Source of the DNA: an uncultured Acidimicrobiales bacterium
GTDB taxonomy: Bacteria > Actinomycetota > Acidimicrobiia > Acidimicrobiales > Aldehydirespiratoraceae
Length of the DNA: 64,000 nt
Direction of reading: 5' to 3'
NCBI GenBank assembly: GCA_951812975.1
Contig: CATOTC010000001.1
Location: 248,001-312,000, forward strand
Below are positions 40,223 through 49,296 of this stretch, one piece after another (positions within the stretch are counted from its first letter, which is position 1; the number at the start of each line of letters is the position of its first letter). A program made the position numbers and the translations under genes. The notes below the pieces were generated by a model. That model had not been told where the DNA came from and ran no database searches. It was given only the letters and a program-made list of their open reading frames with translations.

Positions 40223-42608
40223 GACCTACAAGGATCCGACCGCATCGATCGACGAACGAGTCACTGATCTGATCGGCCGGATGACCCTCGACGAGAAGGT
40301 GGCGCAACTCGGGGCTGTCTGGGTCACATCATTGGTCGTGGACGAACAGTTCGACCCGGAGGTGGCTGCCGGGGTGCTCTCAGACGGCATCGGTCAGGTC
40401 ACCCGCATCGGTGCCAGCACGGGCCTGCTGGCCAACGAGTCAGCGCAGCTGTCCAACGCGATCCAGAAGGTGCTCGTGGAGAACACGCGTCTCGGAATCC
40501 CCGGTGTGATCCACGAGGAGGGAGTCGGCGGATTCCTGCACAGGGGGGCGACCACTTTCCCTCAGGGGCTGGGCCTTGCCGCCACCTGGAACACTGATCT
40601 GTTGGCCGAGGTAGCGGAGGTGATCCGAACCCAGATGCTCGCTGTCGGGGCACGCCACAACCTCTCGCCAGTTCTCGACGTGGCGCGTGATCCCCGTTGG
40701 GGCCGCGTGGAGGAGACCTACGGCGAGTCTCCCGAACTCTGCGGCCAGATGGGTGTGGCATATGTGAAGGCGATGCAGACCGACGACCTCGCAAACGGCG
40801 TCGTCTGCACCGGCAAGCACTTCCTGGGTTACGCATATTCGTTGGGTGGGCGCAACCATGCGCCGGTCCATCTCGGTGGCCGGGAGTTGCGCGAGGTCTA
40901 CGCAGAGCCCTTCGCGGCCGCGATCCGAGAGGCGGGCCTCGCTTCGATGATGAACAGCTACTCGTCGATCGACGGTGTGCCCGTTACCGCGAGCCGCGAG
41001 ATTCTCACTGATCTGCTCCGTGGCGAACTCGGTTTCGAAGGCACCGTCGTGGCCGACTACTTCGCGGTGATGCAGCTCTACTTGAACCACAAGACTGCTG
41101 TTGATGCCCAGGGTTCGGCGGTTGCCGCACTTGGGGCCGGGCTCGACATCGAACTGCCGGCGCTCGATTGTTACAAGCACCTCCCGTCGGCGGTCCGCGA
41201 GGGGGGCTTCGACGAGGCGCTCGTCGACGAGTCCTGCGCCAGGGTATTGGCTCAGAAGATGCGCCTGGGTCTGTTCGAGAACCCCTACGTGGACGCCGAC
41301 GCCGCGCTGAGGGTCTTCGACACCCCCGATCAGCGCCGACTGGCCCGCCGAGCCGCGGCGGAGGGCGTCGTGCTGTTGCACAACGACGGGGTCCTGCCAC
41401 TCAGCCCGTCGATTTCGCGCGTCGCGATGATCGGCCCGCATGCCGACGATCAACGACTGTTGCAGGGCGACTACCACTACCCCGCCCATCTCGAGATCAT
41501 CTACCAGGGTCGCCTCGCCGAGGTCGCCGAGCAACTCGCCGGCATCGGTGCCCCGGTCGAAGGCGAAGGCACGGGAACCGACCAGCTGCCGGAGGCCAGC
41601 GGCGCTTTCGCGGCCGGTCCCCACTACACGCCCCATGTCACCCCGCTCACGGGTCTGCGTGCCGCCCTCGGCAACGCCGAGATCAGCTACACCCGTGGTT
41701 GTGCCGACTCTGGCGACGACACCTCCGGAATCGCCGAAGCCGTTGCGGCCGCGGCTGCGGCCGACGTGGCGATCGTCTGTGTGGGCGCGCGTTCGGGGCT
41801 GGTGATGGACTCCACGGTCGGCGAGGCCCGAGACGCCACCGATCTCGACCTTCCCGGGGTGCAGTCACAGCTGGTAGCGGAGGTGGCGGCGACGGGTACG
41901 CCGACTGTCGTAGTGGTGGTCAGCGGCCGAGTGCACACTCTGGAAGCGGAGGCTGGGGCAGCGAACGCATTGGTGTGGTCGATCCTTCCGGGCGAGGAGG
42001 GCGGCAGTGCGATCGCCGATGTGCTGACGGGCGCGGTCAACCCGGCAGGACGGCTGCCGGTGAGCCTGCCCCGCCATGTCGGCCAGGTTCCACTGCACCA
42101 CGACATGCGCAGTCGCGGCGACCGTTCGGAGTTCTATGGGAACTATGTCGATCGCGATGTTTCGGCTCTCTACTGGTTCGGGCACGGGCTGTCCTACACG
42201 AGCTTCGAATACGGCGAACCGATCGTTTCGGCGGGTTCGACAACCACGCCGACCACCGTGTCGGTCGCGGTCACCAACACAGGCGATCGCGACGGCGACG
42301 AGGTGGTGCAGCTGTATGTCACAGACGATGTCGCCTCAGTGGCGAGGCCGTTGCGCGAACTGGTCGGGTTCGCCCGGGTCAGACTCGGTGTCGGGGAGAC
42401 GCGCACAGTCACCTTCACGGTCCACCCGAGTCGGCTGGCGTTCCACGGTCTCGACATGGATCTCGTCACAGAGCCGGGGAGTTTCACGTTCCGGGTGGGT
42501 GGATCCTCCTACGACTCGAACATGCGTGAGACGACAGTGACCCTTGACGGGGCCATCGCCAGCTACGAACGGCGCTCGATCGTCGCGACAACGACCGAGA
42601 TCAGCTGA
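40215..42608 (+). CDS. GH3 beta-glucosidase / beta-xylosidase
   Basis: This 797-aa intracellular GH3 enzyme has VIHEEGVGGFLHRGATTFPQ near the N-terminus, SPVLDVARDPRWGRVEETYGESPE, GKHFLGYAY and the nucleophile Asp in GTVVADYFAVMQLY (about 278). The second domain (ILPGEEGGSAIADVLTG) and FnIII-like C-terminal domain are complete; there is no PA14 insert. The RWGRxEE signature resembles beta-glucosidase/xylosidase subgroups acting on plant-derived oligosaccharides. It is translationally coupled to tetR. Confidence 0.94.
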   Translation: MTETYKDPTASIDERVTDLIGRMTLDEKVAQLGAVWVTSLVVDEQFDPEVAAGVLSDGIGQVTRIGASTGLLANESAQLSNAIQKVLVENTRLGIPGVIHEEGVGGFLHRGATTFPQGLGLAATWNTDLLAEVAEVIRTQMLAVGARHNLSPVLDVARDPRWGRVEETYGESPELCGQMGVAYVKAMQTDDLANGVVCTGKHFLGYAYSLGGRNHAPVHLGGRELREVYAEPFAAAIREAGLASMMNSYSSIDGVPVTASREILTDLLRGELGFEGTVVADYFAVMQLYLNHKTAVDAQGSAVAALGAGLDIELPALDCYKHLPSAVREGGFDEALVDESCARVLAQKMRLGLFENPYVDADAALRVFDTPDQRRLARRAAAEGVVLLHNDGVLPLSPSISRVAMIGPHADDQRLLQGDYHYPAHLEIIYQGRLAEVAEQLAGIGAPVEGEGTGTDQLPEASGAFAAGPHYTPHVTPLTGLRAALGNAEISYTRGCADSGDDTSGIAEAVAAAAAADVAIVCVGARSGLVMDSTVGEARDATDLDLPGVQSQLVAEVAATGTPTVVVVVSGRVHTLEAEAGAANALVWSILPGEEGGSAIADVLTGAVNPAGRLPVSLPRHVGQVPLHHDMRSRGDRSEFYGNYVDRDVSALYWFGHGLSYTSFEYGEPIVSAGSTTTPTTVSVAVTNTGDRDGDEVVQLYVTDDVASVARPLRELVGFARVRLGVGETRTVTFTVHPSRLAFHGLDMDLVTEPGSFTFRVGGSSYDSNMRETTVTLDGAIASYERRSIVATTTEIS

Positions 42609-42611
42609 TCG

Positions 42612-43406
42612 TCAGTTCCAGGCAATGGCCAGAGGTTCGGTGGAGGCCGACACTGCCTCGCCGTCACGCAGAACCTCGACCCAATCCTGGTTGGATGAGC
42701 GCAGGCCCTGCGTGGTCGGCGGGGCGTAGTGGTAGACCATCGCCGCGCGCATGTCTGGGGAGTTGTTGTCGGTTGATCGGTGGCGCAGGCGGGAGTGGAA
42801 GAAGAGCGTGTCGCCAGGCTCCATGAGCACCACCTCCTCGGCGCTGGTGTCGGCATCGACGATCTCCACATAGGCGAGACCTGCGTCCGGGCGAGGGTCG
42901 CGCACAGCATCGTGGATCACCTCGGTGTGGGATCCGGGCACGACCCACAGCGGTCCGTTCTCCGGCGTTGCTGCGGTGCAGGCGATCCACACTCCGACTT
43001 GGGGCAACGGCTTCATCCGGAAGTAGAAGTCGTCCTGGTGCCAGGGCTGGCCCAACGCGCCAGGGTGTTTGAAGATGAACTGCGACAGGAAGCAGTCGAT
43101 GTCGGGGCCGATCATCTCAGCGAGTATTGCGAGCAGCCGAGGATCGGTGGCGCTCGAGTGGAACACCTTCTCGGTGCGCATCACCCGGAACAGCTTGGCC
43201 AGTCGATCCTCGGGCTTGGGTTGATCCGCGAGCCTGCGCTCAGGGGTCGGCCACAGATCCGGCCGCTGCTCCCCCGCGTCGATCATCCTCACGATCTCAA
43301 CGACACGCTCGATCATCTCTTCAACGACCGAGAGGTCATAGAACCCGCGCTCAATGAAGAATCCCCGCTCCTCCCAACTCTCCTGTTGCGGCGCGTTCAT
43401 CCCCAT
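42612..43406 (-). CDS. Phytanoyl-CoA dioxygenase (PhyH) family protein
   Basis: The 264-aa Fe(II)/2-oxoglutarate oxygenase has the iron ligands in PWHQDDFYF (His and Asp, about 121-123) and the distal His in LFFHSRLRHRSTDNNS (about 205), followed by the Arg that binds 2-oxoglutarate. GPLWVVPGSH is the core strand. It may oxidise a lipid, ectoine-like or other small molecule. The ATG at 43406 or 43400 may be the start. There is no ribosome-binding site, and TATATT lies just upstream, so a leaderless message is plausible. Convergent with the GH3 gene. Confidence 0.88.
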   Translation of the reverse strand: MGMNAPQQESWEERGFFIERGFYDLSVVEEMIERVVEIVRMIDAGEQRPDLWPTPERRLADQPKPEDRLAKLFRVMRTEKVFHSSATDPRLLAILAEMIGPDIDCFLSQFIFKHPGALGQPWHQDDFYFRMKPLPQVGVWIACTAATPENGPLWVVPGSHTEVIHDAVRDPRPDAGLAYVEIVDADTSAEEVVLMEPGDTLFFHSRLRHRSTDNNSPDMRAAMVYHYAPPTTQGLRSSNQDWVEVLRDGEAVSASTEPLAIAWN

Positions 43407-43411
43407 CAAAC

Positions 43412-43432
43412 AAATATACCGACGGACTATTT
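43412..43432. promoter_or_regulatory. Second copy of the AATATACCGAYGG motif upstream of the PhyH gene
   Basis: AAATATACC-GAC-GGACTATTT is an inverted repeat with 7 of 9 matching arm positions. It shares 12 of 13 core bases with the site at 39529-39559 and has the same three-base spacer. It ends 6 bp before the PhyH start. Confidence 0.45.
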
Positions 43433-43446
43433 CCGACTCAAGCCGC

Positions 43447-44568
43447 TCAGTCCGGCTGACGACGGTAGAGAGTGTGGACCTTGACTGGATCGGCGAAGCC
43501 TTGGAGCATTCGCCGCCCAGCGGGGAAAGTCACAAAATCGTCAATGCCGGCAAGATTGGAGGCCATGTCTGACGACACCAGGATCTCACCCGGCACAGCT
43601 TGGCGGGCGATACGCGACGCCAGGTTGACCACCGGCCCGTAGTAGTCGCCCCGGCGGTTGACTACCGGCCCGAACGTAACGCCGCCATGGGGCGTCACGT
43701 CTCCCTCGTTGTTGAAGGCGTCGACCAGATCCATGGCGATCGTCGCGGCCGCAGCCGCGTCGTTGGCCACGAACATGACCTCATCACCGAGATGCTTGAC
43801 CGTGTGTCCTCCGCTGGCGGCGACGATGTCCAGGGAGCGGTTCTCGAAGCCTGCCACCATGTCGAACAGCTCGCCCACCGACACCTCAGAAGCACGTGCG
43901 GAGTATCCCACTATGTCTACGAACCCGACCGCCAGCAGGCGCTCTGACGGACTCCCCTGGACCTGGGTGGCCTGCAAGCGCTCAGCGGCGTCGGAGATGT
44001 GATGTCGAATGAGTGCCGTCAACAGTTGAGGGAAGACCATCGCCTCCGAAGCTCTGGCGATCGTGAGCTTGGCCCGCTCCAGTTCACTGGCCTCCGAAGC
44101 CATCATCCGTTGGTAGGCACCGTGCTGATACATCGCCACCGCCGCGTCGGCGATGCGGCCTACGGCCTCTCCAAAGACCCTAAGTACCTCACCCAACTCC
44201 TCGTATTGAAAGAACTTGCCTCCAACAACATTCGCCAAACCGCAGACCAGATCCACATCCTGGTCGCCGAACCGGCGTTCATCTGGGTCAATGACCGGCA
44301 CTCCAGCCACCCGGTAGATCGTCTCGATCGCCTCCAGACCCACCCCAGCGCGCTCAGCCAGTTCGTGAGCCGACATGGCCGACGATGTCCCGTAGACCAA
44401 CTCGATCGCCAACTCCCACAACTCGCCGATCTCGATGGCGCCGACCATCTGGGGGACCGTGGCCCCGTACGAAGCCAAGAGTTCGATCAGTTCCCGCCGA
44501 GTGTCCGCTCCGGTTGACGCCGGGTCGTACAGTCCAGCGGCGACGACCGCATCCCAATCCACGCTCAC
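43447..44568 (-). CDS. Class III adenylate/guanylate cyclase-domain protein
   Basis: The 373-aa protein has an N-terminal helical region (about 1-205) of the type found in mycobacterial cyclases with a MerR-like or regulatory domain, and a C-terminal class III cyclase. The metal Asp residues are in VGFVDIVGYS (about 222) and LGDEVMF (about 263), the substrate Lys precedes the latter (VKHLGDE), and the transition-state Asn/Arg are in GPVVNLASRIAR. All catalytic residues appear present. It would be cytosolic. Start codon is a GTG. Confidence 0.87.
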   Translation of the reverse strand: MSVDWDAVVAAGLYDPASTGADTRRELIELLASYGATVPQMVGAIEIGELWELAIELVYGTSSAMSAHELAERAGVGLEAIETIYRVAGVPVIDPDERRFGDQDVDLVCGLANVVGGKFFQYEELGEVLRVFGEAVGRIADAAVAMYQHGAYQRMMASEASELERAKLTIARASEAMVFPQLLTALIRHHISDAAERLQATQVQGSPSERLLAVGFVDIVGYSARASEVSVGELFDMVAGFENRSLDIVAASGGHTVKHLGDEVMFVANDAAAAATIAMDLVDAFNNEGDVTPHGGVTFGPVVNRRGDYYGPVVNLASRIARQAVPGEILVSSDMASNLAGIDDFVTFPAGRRMLQGFADPVKVHTLYRRQPD

Positions 44569-44671
44569 CGCTCCAGTGTGCCCGTTTCTCCACCCAGACG
44601 CGCGGGCGGCCGTTGTACGACCGCGCTCACCTGCGTAGCTAGGATCACAGGGTGACGGGAGCGACCACTAG

Positions 44672-45412
44672 ATGCCTGTAGCAACATTCGGGACCCTGGG
44701 ACTCATCGCTGAGGTTCCCGCTGCTCCTGTAGATGTTCCGATCGTCTACCTGCACGGTTGGGGTCGTACCCGAAGCGACTTCGCGTCTGTTGCGAGCCAG
44801 AGGCCTGGAATGTCGCTTGACCTTCCCGGTTTCGGTTCGTCGGTGCAACCACCCGAGGCCATGGGTTCGAACGGTTACGCCACAGCGGTCCTCGACGCGG
44901 TCACCCAATGGACCGGCACGCGGCGAGTGCTCCTCGTCGGTCACTCCTTCGGAGGTCGGGTCGCCCTGCTGATCGCGGCGGCCGCGCCGGATTCTGTCTG
45001 CGGCTTGATAATCGCCGGTACGCCTCTGTTCCGGAACCAGACGAGCTCCAGACCACCACTGCTGTACCGGACCGTCAGAGGGCTCAACAGGCTGGGACTC
45101 GCAAGCGACGCCCGGCTGGAGTCCGCCCGCAGGAGGTACGGTTCTGCGGACTACCTGGCTGCTACTGGTGTCATGCGGGAGATATTCGTCAAGGTTGTGA
45201 ACGAGTCGTACGAAAACGAACTGGCCGAGATTCGCTGCCCGACGGCGTTCGTGTGGGGTCGAGCCGACACCGCCGCGCCGATCGAACAGGCGAGGCGGGC
45301 ACAGCAGATCGTCGACGGGTCGATCCTCGAGGAGCGGGACTGCGGCCACGACGTCCACCTCGAACACCCCGAACTCTTTGTCGAGACGATCGATCGGTTC
45401 GCGCACCGGTGA
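44672..45412 (+). CDS. Alpha/beta hydrolase of the Mur ligase/Ddl cassette
   Basis: This 246-aa hydrolase has the oxyanion region VYLHGWGRTRSDF, the nucleophile elbow LLVGHSFGGR (Ser about 92), the catalytic acid in VWGRADTAAP (about 200) and His in RDCGHDVHLEHP (about 225). No signal peptide is present. GGGAGCG lies upstream of the ATG. The stop overlaps the start of the Mur ligase gene by 4 bp (GTGA), making a three-gene unit with the Mur ligase and Ddl. This association suggests it hydrolyses a cell-wall or peptide ester/amide, but nothing in the sequence proves it. Confidence 0.85.
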   Translation: MPVATFGTLGLIAEVPAAPVDVPIVYLHGWGRTRSDFASVASQRPGMSLDLPGFGSSVQPPEAMGSNGYATAVLDAVTQWTGTRRVLLVGHSFGGRVALLIAAAAPDSVCGLIIAGTPLFRNQTSSRPPLLYRTVRGLNRLGLASDARLESARRRYGSADYLAATGVMREIFVKVVNESYENELAEIRCPTAFVWGRADTAAPIEQARRAQQIVDGSILEERDCGHDVHLEHPELFVETIDRFAHR

Positions 45413-46947
45413 TTCCAGTCCTTTTTGCCGTGGCCTCTGCGCTGGTCTGGATGCCGAAGTGGTGGCGCGTCGCCCAACGCGAGCACTACCTGCCGGGATC
45501 GGTCAACACGACGCTGTTCCGCTGGCTGGAGACCACTCCGGTGCCCAACATGGGGCTCGCGCTGGGCGGGCTGGTCAGCGTGGCCGTCACGATCCCAACA
45601 ACGGGCTCGGGGCGGATCTGGCCGACTGCTTCTGTTGCGGTGATCGCGGCGGTGACTCCGATGGGGCTCCCCTTGCGCGGCAGGACTTCCAAGCTGCGTT
45701 TCACCCGGCGAATGAAGACCACCGCCGCGCTGGCGGTGCTCGTTTGGGGTGCCGCGTTGTGGCTCCTCAGCGTCTTTGCGACCACCTGGTCGGCCGCAGC
45801 GATCTGCTCGCTGTTCGGATTCGTTGCGGTCGACGCCGCTCTGGCGGTCGCGGTTCCTGTCGAGTCGCGGCTCGCGAGGCGTTTCCAGCGCAGCGCCGAG
45901 GAACGGCTCCGCGAGGTGCGCCCGCTGGTGGTCGCGATCACCGGGTCCTACGGAAAGACGTCGACCAAGGAGCATCTGGCGGCACTTCTCAGCCCGATCC
46001 GCCCCACCGTCGCCTCGCCCGCATCGTGGAACAACCAGGCGGGACTGTCGCGGGCCATCAACGAACATCTGACTCCCTCAACGGAGGTCTTCATCGCTGA
46101 GATGGGCACCTACGGCGACGGCGAGATCCGGCGACTGTGCAGCTGGATCAGGCCCGAGGTCGTGGCGATCACCGCTATCGGGCCGGTCCACCTCGAACGC
46201 ATGGGTTCTATCGACAGGATCGTCGCCTCGAAGATGGAGATAGTCGAGCACGCCGAGACCGTGGTGCTCAACGTCGACTCGCCGGAGTTGGCCGAGCAGG
46301 CTGAACGGATCGAAGACACTCATCGGGTGATCCGCTGCTCGGGCAAGCGTGACTCCGCCGCCGATGTTCGCGTGGCGGCTGACGAGTCCGGGGAGGGACT
46401 GCGCCTCGACTACTTCACCGAGTCTTTCGCTCTCAGATCGCTGCATCCGTCGGTGCAGAGATCGAACGTCGCGGTGACCGCGGCCCTCGCGGTGGAGGCC
46501 GGCCTGCCCTCGGATCGGTTGGCGACGCTGATCGAGGACCTCGAGACCGGCGAGCACCGGGCGAGCGTCTCGGTTGCGGACTCGGGTGTCACGATCATCG
46601 ACAACACCTTCAACTCGAACCCCGCTGGTGCCAGAGAGGCGCTGGCCACGCTGTTGGACCACAGCGACGAGGGCCGATCGGTGGTCGTCACGCCCGGAAT
46701 GATCGAACTGGGGTCAGTACAAGACTCCGAGAACGCCGAGTTCGCAAGGCTGGTGGCAGAATCGGGCTGCGAACTCGTCATCGTCGGGCGGACCAACCGC
46801 ACATCCCTTCGCCGTGGTGCATCCGCGGTTGGCGGTATCGTGATCGAGGTGTCGAGCCGTGACGCTGCGAGGGAGTGGGTTCGCCTCAATCTCAGCGCAG
46901 GTGACGGTGTTCTCTGGGAGAACGATCTTCCCGACCACTATGCGTAG
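45409..46947 (+). CDS. Membrane-anchored Mur ligase (MurF-like catalytic domain)
   Basis: This 512-aa protein has about four or five N-terminal membrane helices (residues 1-150) in place of the UDP-substrate recognition domain of MurF, followed by a Mur ligase central domain: P-loop VAITGSYGKTSTKEHL (about 180), SWNNQAGLSRAI, FIAEMGTYGDGEI, GPVHLERMGSIDRI and a C-terminal VTIIDNTFNSNPAGAREAL and VVTPGMIELG. These blocks match MurF, which adds D-Ala-D-Ala. The start is the GTG overlapping the hydrolase stop. The next gene is D-Ala-D-Ala ligase, so the pair may make and attach the dipeptide, perhaps to a lipid-linked acceptor. Confidence 0.82.
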   Translation: MIPVLFAVASALVWMPKWWRVAQREHYLPGSVNTTLFRWLETTPVPNMGLALGGLVSVAVTIPTTGSGRIWPTASVAVIAAVTPMGLPLRGRTSKLRFTRRMKTTAALAVLVWGAALWLLSVFATTWSAAAICSLFGFVAVDAALAVAVPVESRLARRFQRSAEERLREVRPLVVAITGSYGKTSTKEHLAALLSPIRPTVASPASWNNQAGLSRAINEHLTPSTEVFIAEMGTYGDGEIRRLCSWIRPEVVAITAIGPVHLERMGSIDRIVASKMEIVEHAETVVLNVDSPELAEQAERIEDTHRVIRCSGKRDSAADVRVAADESGEGLRLDYFTESFALRSLHPSVQRSNVAVTAALAVEAGLPSDRLATLIEDLETGEHRASVSVADSGVTIIDNTFNSNPAGAREALATLLDHSDEGRSVVVTPGMIELGSVQDSENAEFARLVAESGCELVIVGRTNRTSLRRGASAVGGIVIEVSSRDAAREWVRLNLSAGDGVLWENDLPDHYA

Positions 46948-46963
46948 GACCTAGGAGGCCAAG

Positions 46964-48058
46964 TTGAAGGTCGCAGTTGTATTCGGGGGGCTTTCGCCAG
47001 AGCACGACATCAGCATCCTGACCGGCCTGCAGGCGGCGCGCCTGTTGCGCGACGCCGGTACCGATACGAGCCTCATCTACTGGACGAAGCAGGCGAGGTT
47101 CAAGGGCGTGCCCGCTGACGCTGAGGCCAAGGACTTCGCCGGGCCGGACCGGGCTGGTTTCTCTGCTGTCGATTTCACGATCCCGGGTGGATTCGCCGAA
47201 CGGGGACGCCGACGGAGCCGACCGCTCGACATCGACGTCGTTTTGAACTGTTGCCACGGCGGTCCGGGTGAGGACGGCGGCTTGGATTCACTGCTCCGTC
47301 TCGCCGGGATACGGGTTACCGGACCCAACGCCAGATCGTGTGCCCTGTCGATGGACAAACTGGCAACCACCGCCGTCGCCGATGCCGTGGGTATCGACAC
47401 GATCCCGAGTGTCCCATTCGAGCAGGGGGCCGACTTCGCTGCCCCGTTCGGCCCACCGTGGGCGGTCAAGCCGCGCTTCGGCGGCTCCTCGATCGGCGTA
47501 GAGGTCGGCGTCGGCGATGCTGCGACGATCCAGACTCTTTCGCAGGTCGCCTCGGCACGTTCAGGGCTGGTGGTGCAGCCGTACCTCGAAGGATGGATCG
47601 ACCTGAACATCGCTGTGCGCACCTTCCCTGAGCTGCAGGTGTCGGCCATCGAACGGCCTTTGGCCGACGGTGTCTACGACTACGCCACCAAGTACCTCTC
47701 AGGTTCCGAAGGCATGGAGTCCGCCCCCCGTGAACTGCCCGCCGATCTGCCTTCTGGGATCAAGACGACTATCGAGGACGCCGCCAAGACCCTCGCCGGG
47801 GCACTGCAGATCAGCGGTGCGCCGCGGGTGGACTTCCTGTGGGACGGCGACGGCACGGTCCTGTTGAACGAGATCAATCCGATCCCGGGAGCCTTCGGGT
47901 TGTACCTCTGGTCCGCGATCGGAGTCGACCGCGTGAGGCTGCTCACTGATCTGCTCGCCGAGGCCGAGAATCAGCCCGTTCACCCCGGTTCGTGGAACAC
48001 GACGAGCGACGGCGCGGCGCTGCGGTCGGCCAGCGACATCGCCACCAAACTCGCCTAA
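46964..48058 (+). CDS. ddl: D-alanine--D-alanine ligase
   Basis: The 364-aa ATP-grasp enzyme has GGLSPEHDISILTG at the N-terminus, HGGPGEDGGLDSLLRLAGI and DKLATTAVADAVG for the first domain, the ATP-binding Lys in AVKPRFGGSSIGVEV (about 167) and the metal-binding LLNEINPIPG (about 305). It joins two D-alanines for peptidoglycan. A strong ribosome-binding site (AGGAGG) lies six bases before a TTG start. It follows the membrane Mur ligase by 16 bp and is probably co-transcribed. Confidence 0.93.
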   Translation: MKVAVVFGGLSPEHDISILTGLQAARLLRDAGTDTSLIYWTKQARFKGVPADAEAKDFAGPDRAGFSAVDFTIPGGFAERGRRRSRPLDIDVVLNCCHGGPGEDGGLDSLLRLAGIRVTGPNARSCALSMDKLATTAVADAVGIDTIPSVPFEQGADFAAPFGPPWAVKPRFGGSSIGVEVGVGDAATIQTLSQVASARSGLVVQPYLEGWIDLNIAVRTFPELQVSAIERPLADGVYDYATKYLSGSEGMESAPRELPADLPSGIKTTIEDAAKTLAGALQISGAPRVDFLWDGDGTVLLNEINPIPGAFGLYLWSAIGVDRVRLLTDLLAEAENQPVHPGSWNTTSDGAALRSASDIATKLA

Positions 48059-48289
48059 GCGACCTGCGGTCAGGAAGGAGGGCACCCACGTGCGCAACGG
48101 AGTAGCTCGCCTAGACAGCGGGGCCTGGGGGCAGCGGCGACACGATCGGCGACCTGGCCCTGTCGAGTGTCGGCGGAATGTTCGGTTCAGCCCTGGGCGT
48201 CCGCTGCTTCAGTCGGCGCTGATCGCAGCGGCTGCGATCCCCGTAGAGTCAATCGAACTGAACATCAGACCAACGACGAGGTGACCTCA
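48059..48289. other. Intergenic region, possible broken small ORF
   Basis: A good ribosome-binding site (GGAAGGAGGG at 48073) precedes a GTG at 48090. The frame codes without similarity, while a neighbouring frame from about 48135 to 48217 reads GDTIGDLALSSVGGMFGSAL, which looks like a membrane-protein end. A frameshift in the G-rich run near 48121-48132 would join them. No function can be given. Confidence 0.3.
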
Positions 48290-49204
48290 ATGAGTGGGAC
48301 GAAATGGACTGTTGACGACATCACGGACCAGTCGGGCCGGGTGGCGATCGTGACAGGAGCAAACACCGGTCTCGGGCTCGAGACGGCACGAAGCTTGGCC
48401 GGTAGTGGCGCGTCGGTTGTGCTGACCGTGCGCAGTCCGGACAAGGGACGAGCGGCCATCGAAGCAATCCGAGCCGACCATGGCGACGCCAGTCTCGAGT
48501 TGCAGGAACTTGATCTGGCGTCTCTGGATTCAATCCGCAGTGCTGCTGCGGAGATAGGGAGACGGTTCGAGCGAATCGACCTCCTCATCAACAACGCCGG
48601 GGTCATGTACACGCCCCGGCTCAAGACTTCCGACGGCTTCGAGATGCAGTTCGGCACGAATCACCTGGGCCACTTCGCGTTCACCGGTCTCGTTTTGGGC
48701 CGCATGTTGGGTGTGGCCGGGTCGAGGGTCGTCACGGTCAGCAGCATCGGTCACCGCATCCTTTCGAGGATCGACTTCGACGATCTGCAGGCCGAGCAGC
48801 GTTACAGCCGGGTCGCTGCGTACGGCCGCTCGAAGCTGGCGAATCTGTTGTTCACCTACGAGTTGGATCGCCGACTCCGGGCGGCCGGCGCCGAGACCGC
48901 GGCTCTGGCCGCTCATCCGGGAGGATCCGACACCGAACTCGGGCGCCATATCCCCGCGGGCCGGTTGTTCGAGCCGATGTTGAAGGCCATGGCGCAGAGC
49001 GCAGCTATGGGCGCCCTTCCAACTTTGCGCGCGGCGACCGACCCCGAGGCCCACGGCGGTCAGTACTACGGCCCCGACGGATTCCAAGAGACGAGAGGAC
49101 ACCCAGTCCTGGTCTCCTCAAGCGACCGCTCCCACAACGCCCAGACCCAGCAGAGGCTGTGGACCGCTTCCGAGGAACTCACCAACGTGCAGTTCCCAGT
49201 CTGA
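48290..49204 (+). CDS. Short-chain dehydrogenase/reductase (retinol dehydrogenase-like)
   Basis: This 304-aa SDR has the cofactor loop VTGANTGLGLETARSLA (about 23-39), DLASLDSIR for the adenine-binding Asp, NNAGVM (about 102), the catalytic Ser in VVTVSSIGHR and the Tyr/Lys in AYGRSKLANLLFTYEL (about 175-180). The form is that of the RDH/WWOX-like NADP(H) subgroup common in Actinobacteria. GAGGTG precedes the ATG at 48290; the frame extends upstream without homology. The substrate is unknown. Confidence 0.93.
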   Translation: MSGTKWTVDDITDQSGRVAIVTGANTGLGLETARSLAGSGASVVLTVRSPDKGRAAIEAIRADHGDASLELQELDLASLDSIRSAAAEIGRRFERIDLLINNAGVMYTPRLKTSDGFEMQFGTNHLGHFAFTGLVLGRMLGVAGSRVVTVSSIGHRILSRIDFDDLQAEQRYSRVAAYGRSKLANLLFTYELDRRLRAAGAETAALAAHPGGSDTELGRHIPAGRLFEPMLKAMAQSAAMGALPTLRAATDPEAHGGQYYGPDGFQETRGHPVLVSSSDRSHNAQTQQRLWTASEELTNVQFPV

Positions 49205-49225
49205 GCACCCATGGGCGGTGGAGTA

Positions 49226-49258
49226 GATTAGTCAACAATCCATAAATTATGACTAATC
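49226..49258. promoter_or_regulatory. Nine-base perfect inverted repeat upstream of cysH
   Basis: GATTAGTCA and TGACTAATC are separated by 15 A/T-rich bases. It lies 39 bp before the cysH start in the most A/T-rich stretch of this part of the window, so it is a good candidate operator for sulfur- or thiol-responsive control. No second copy was seen. Confidence 0.5.
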
Positions 49259-49296
49259 CGATCATATTTTACTGGATTCAGCCTACACTGCACCGA

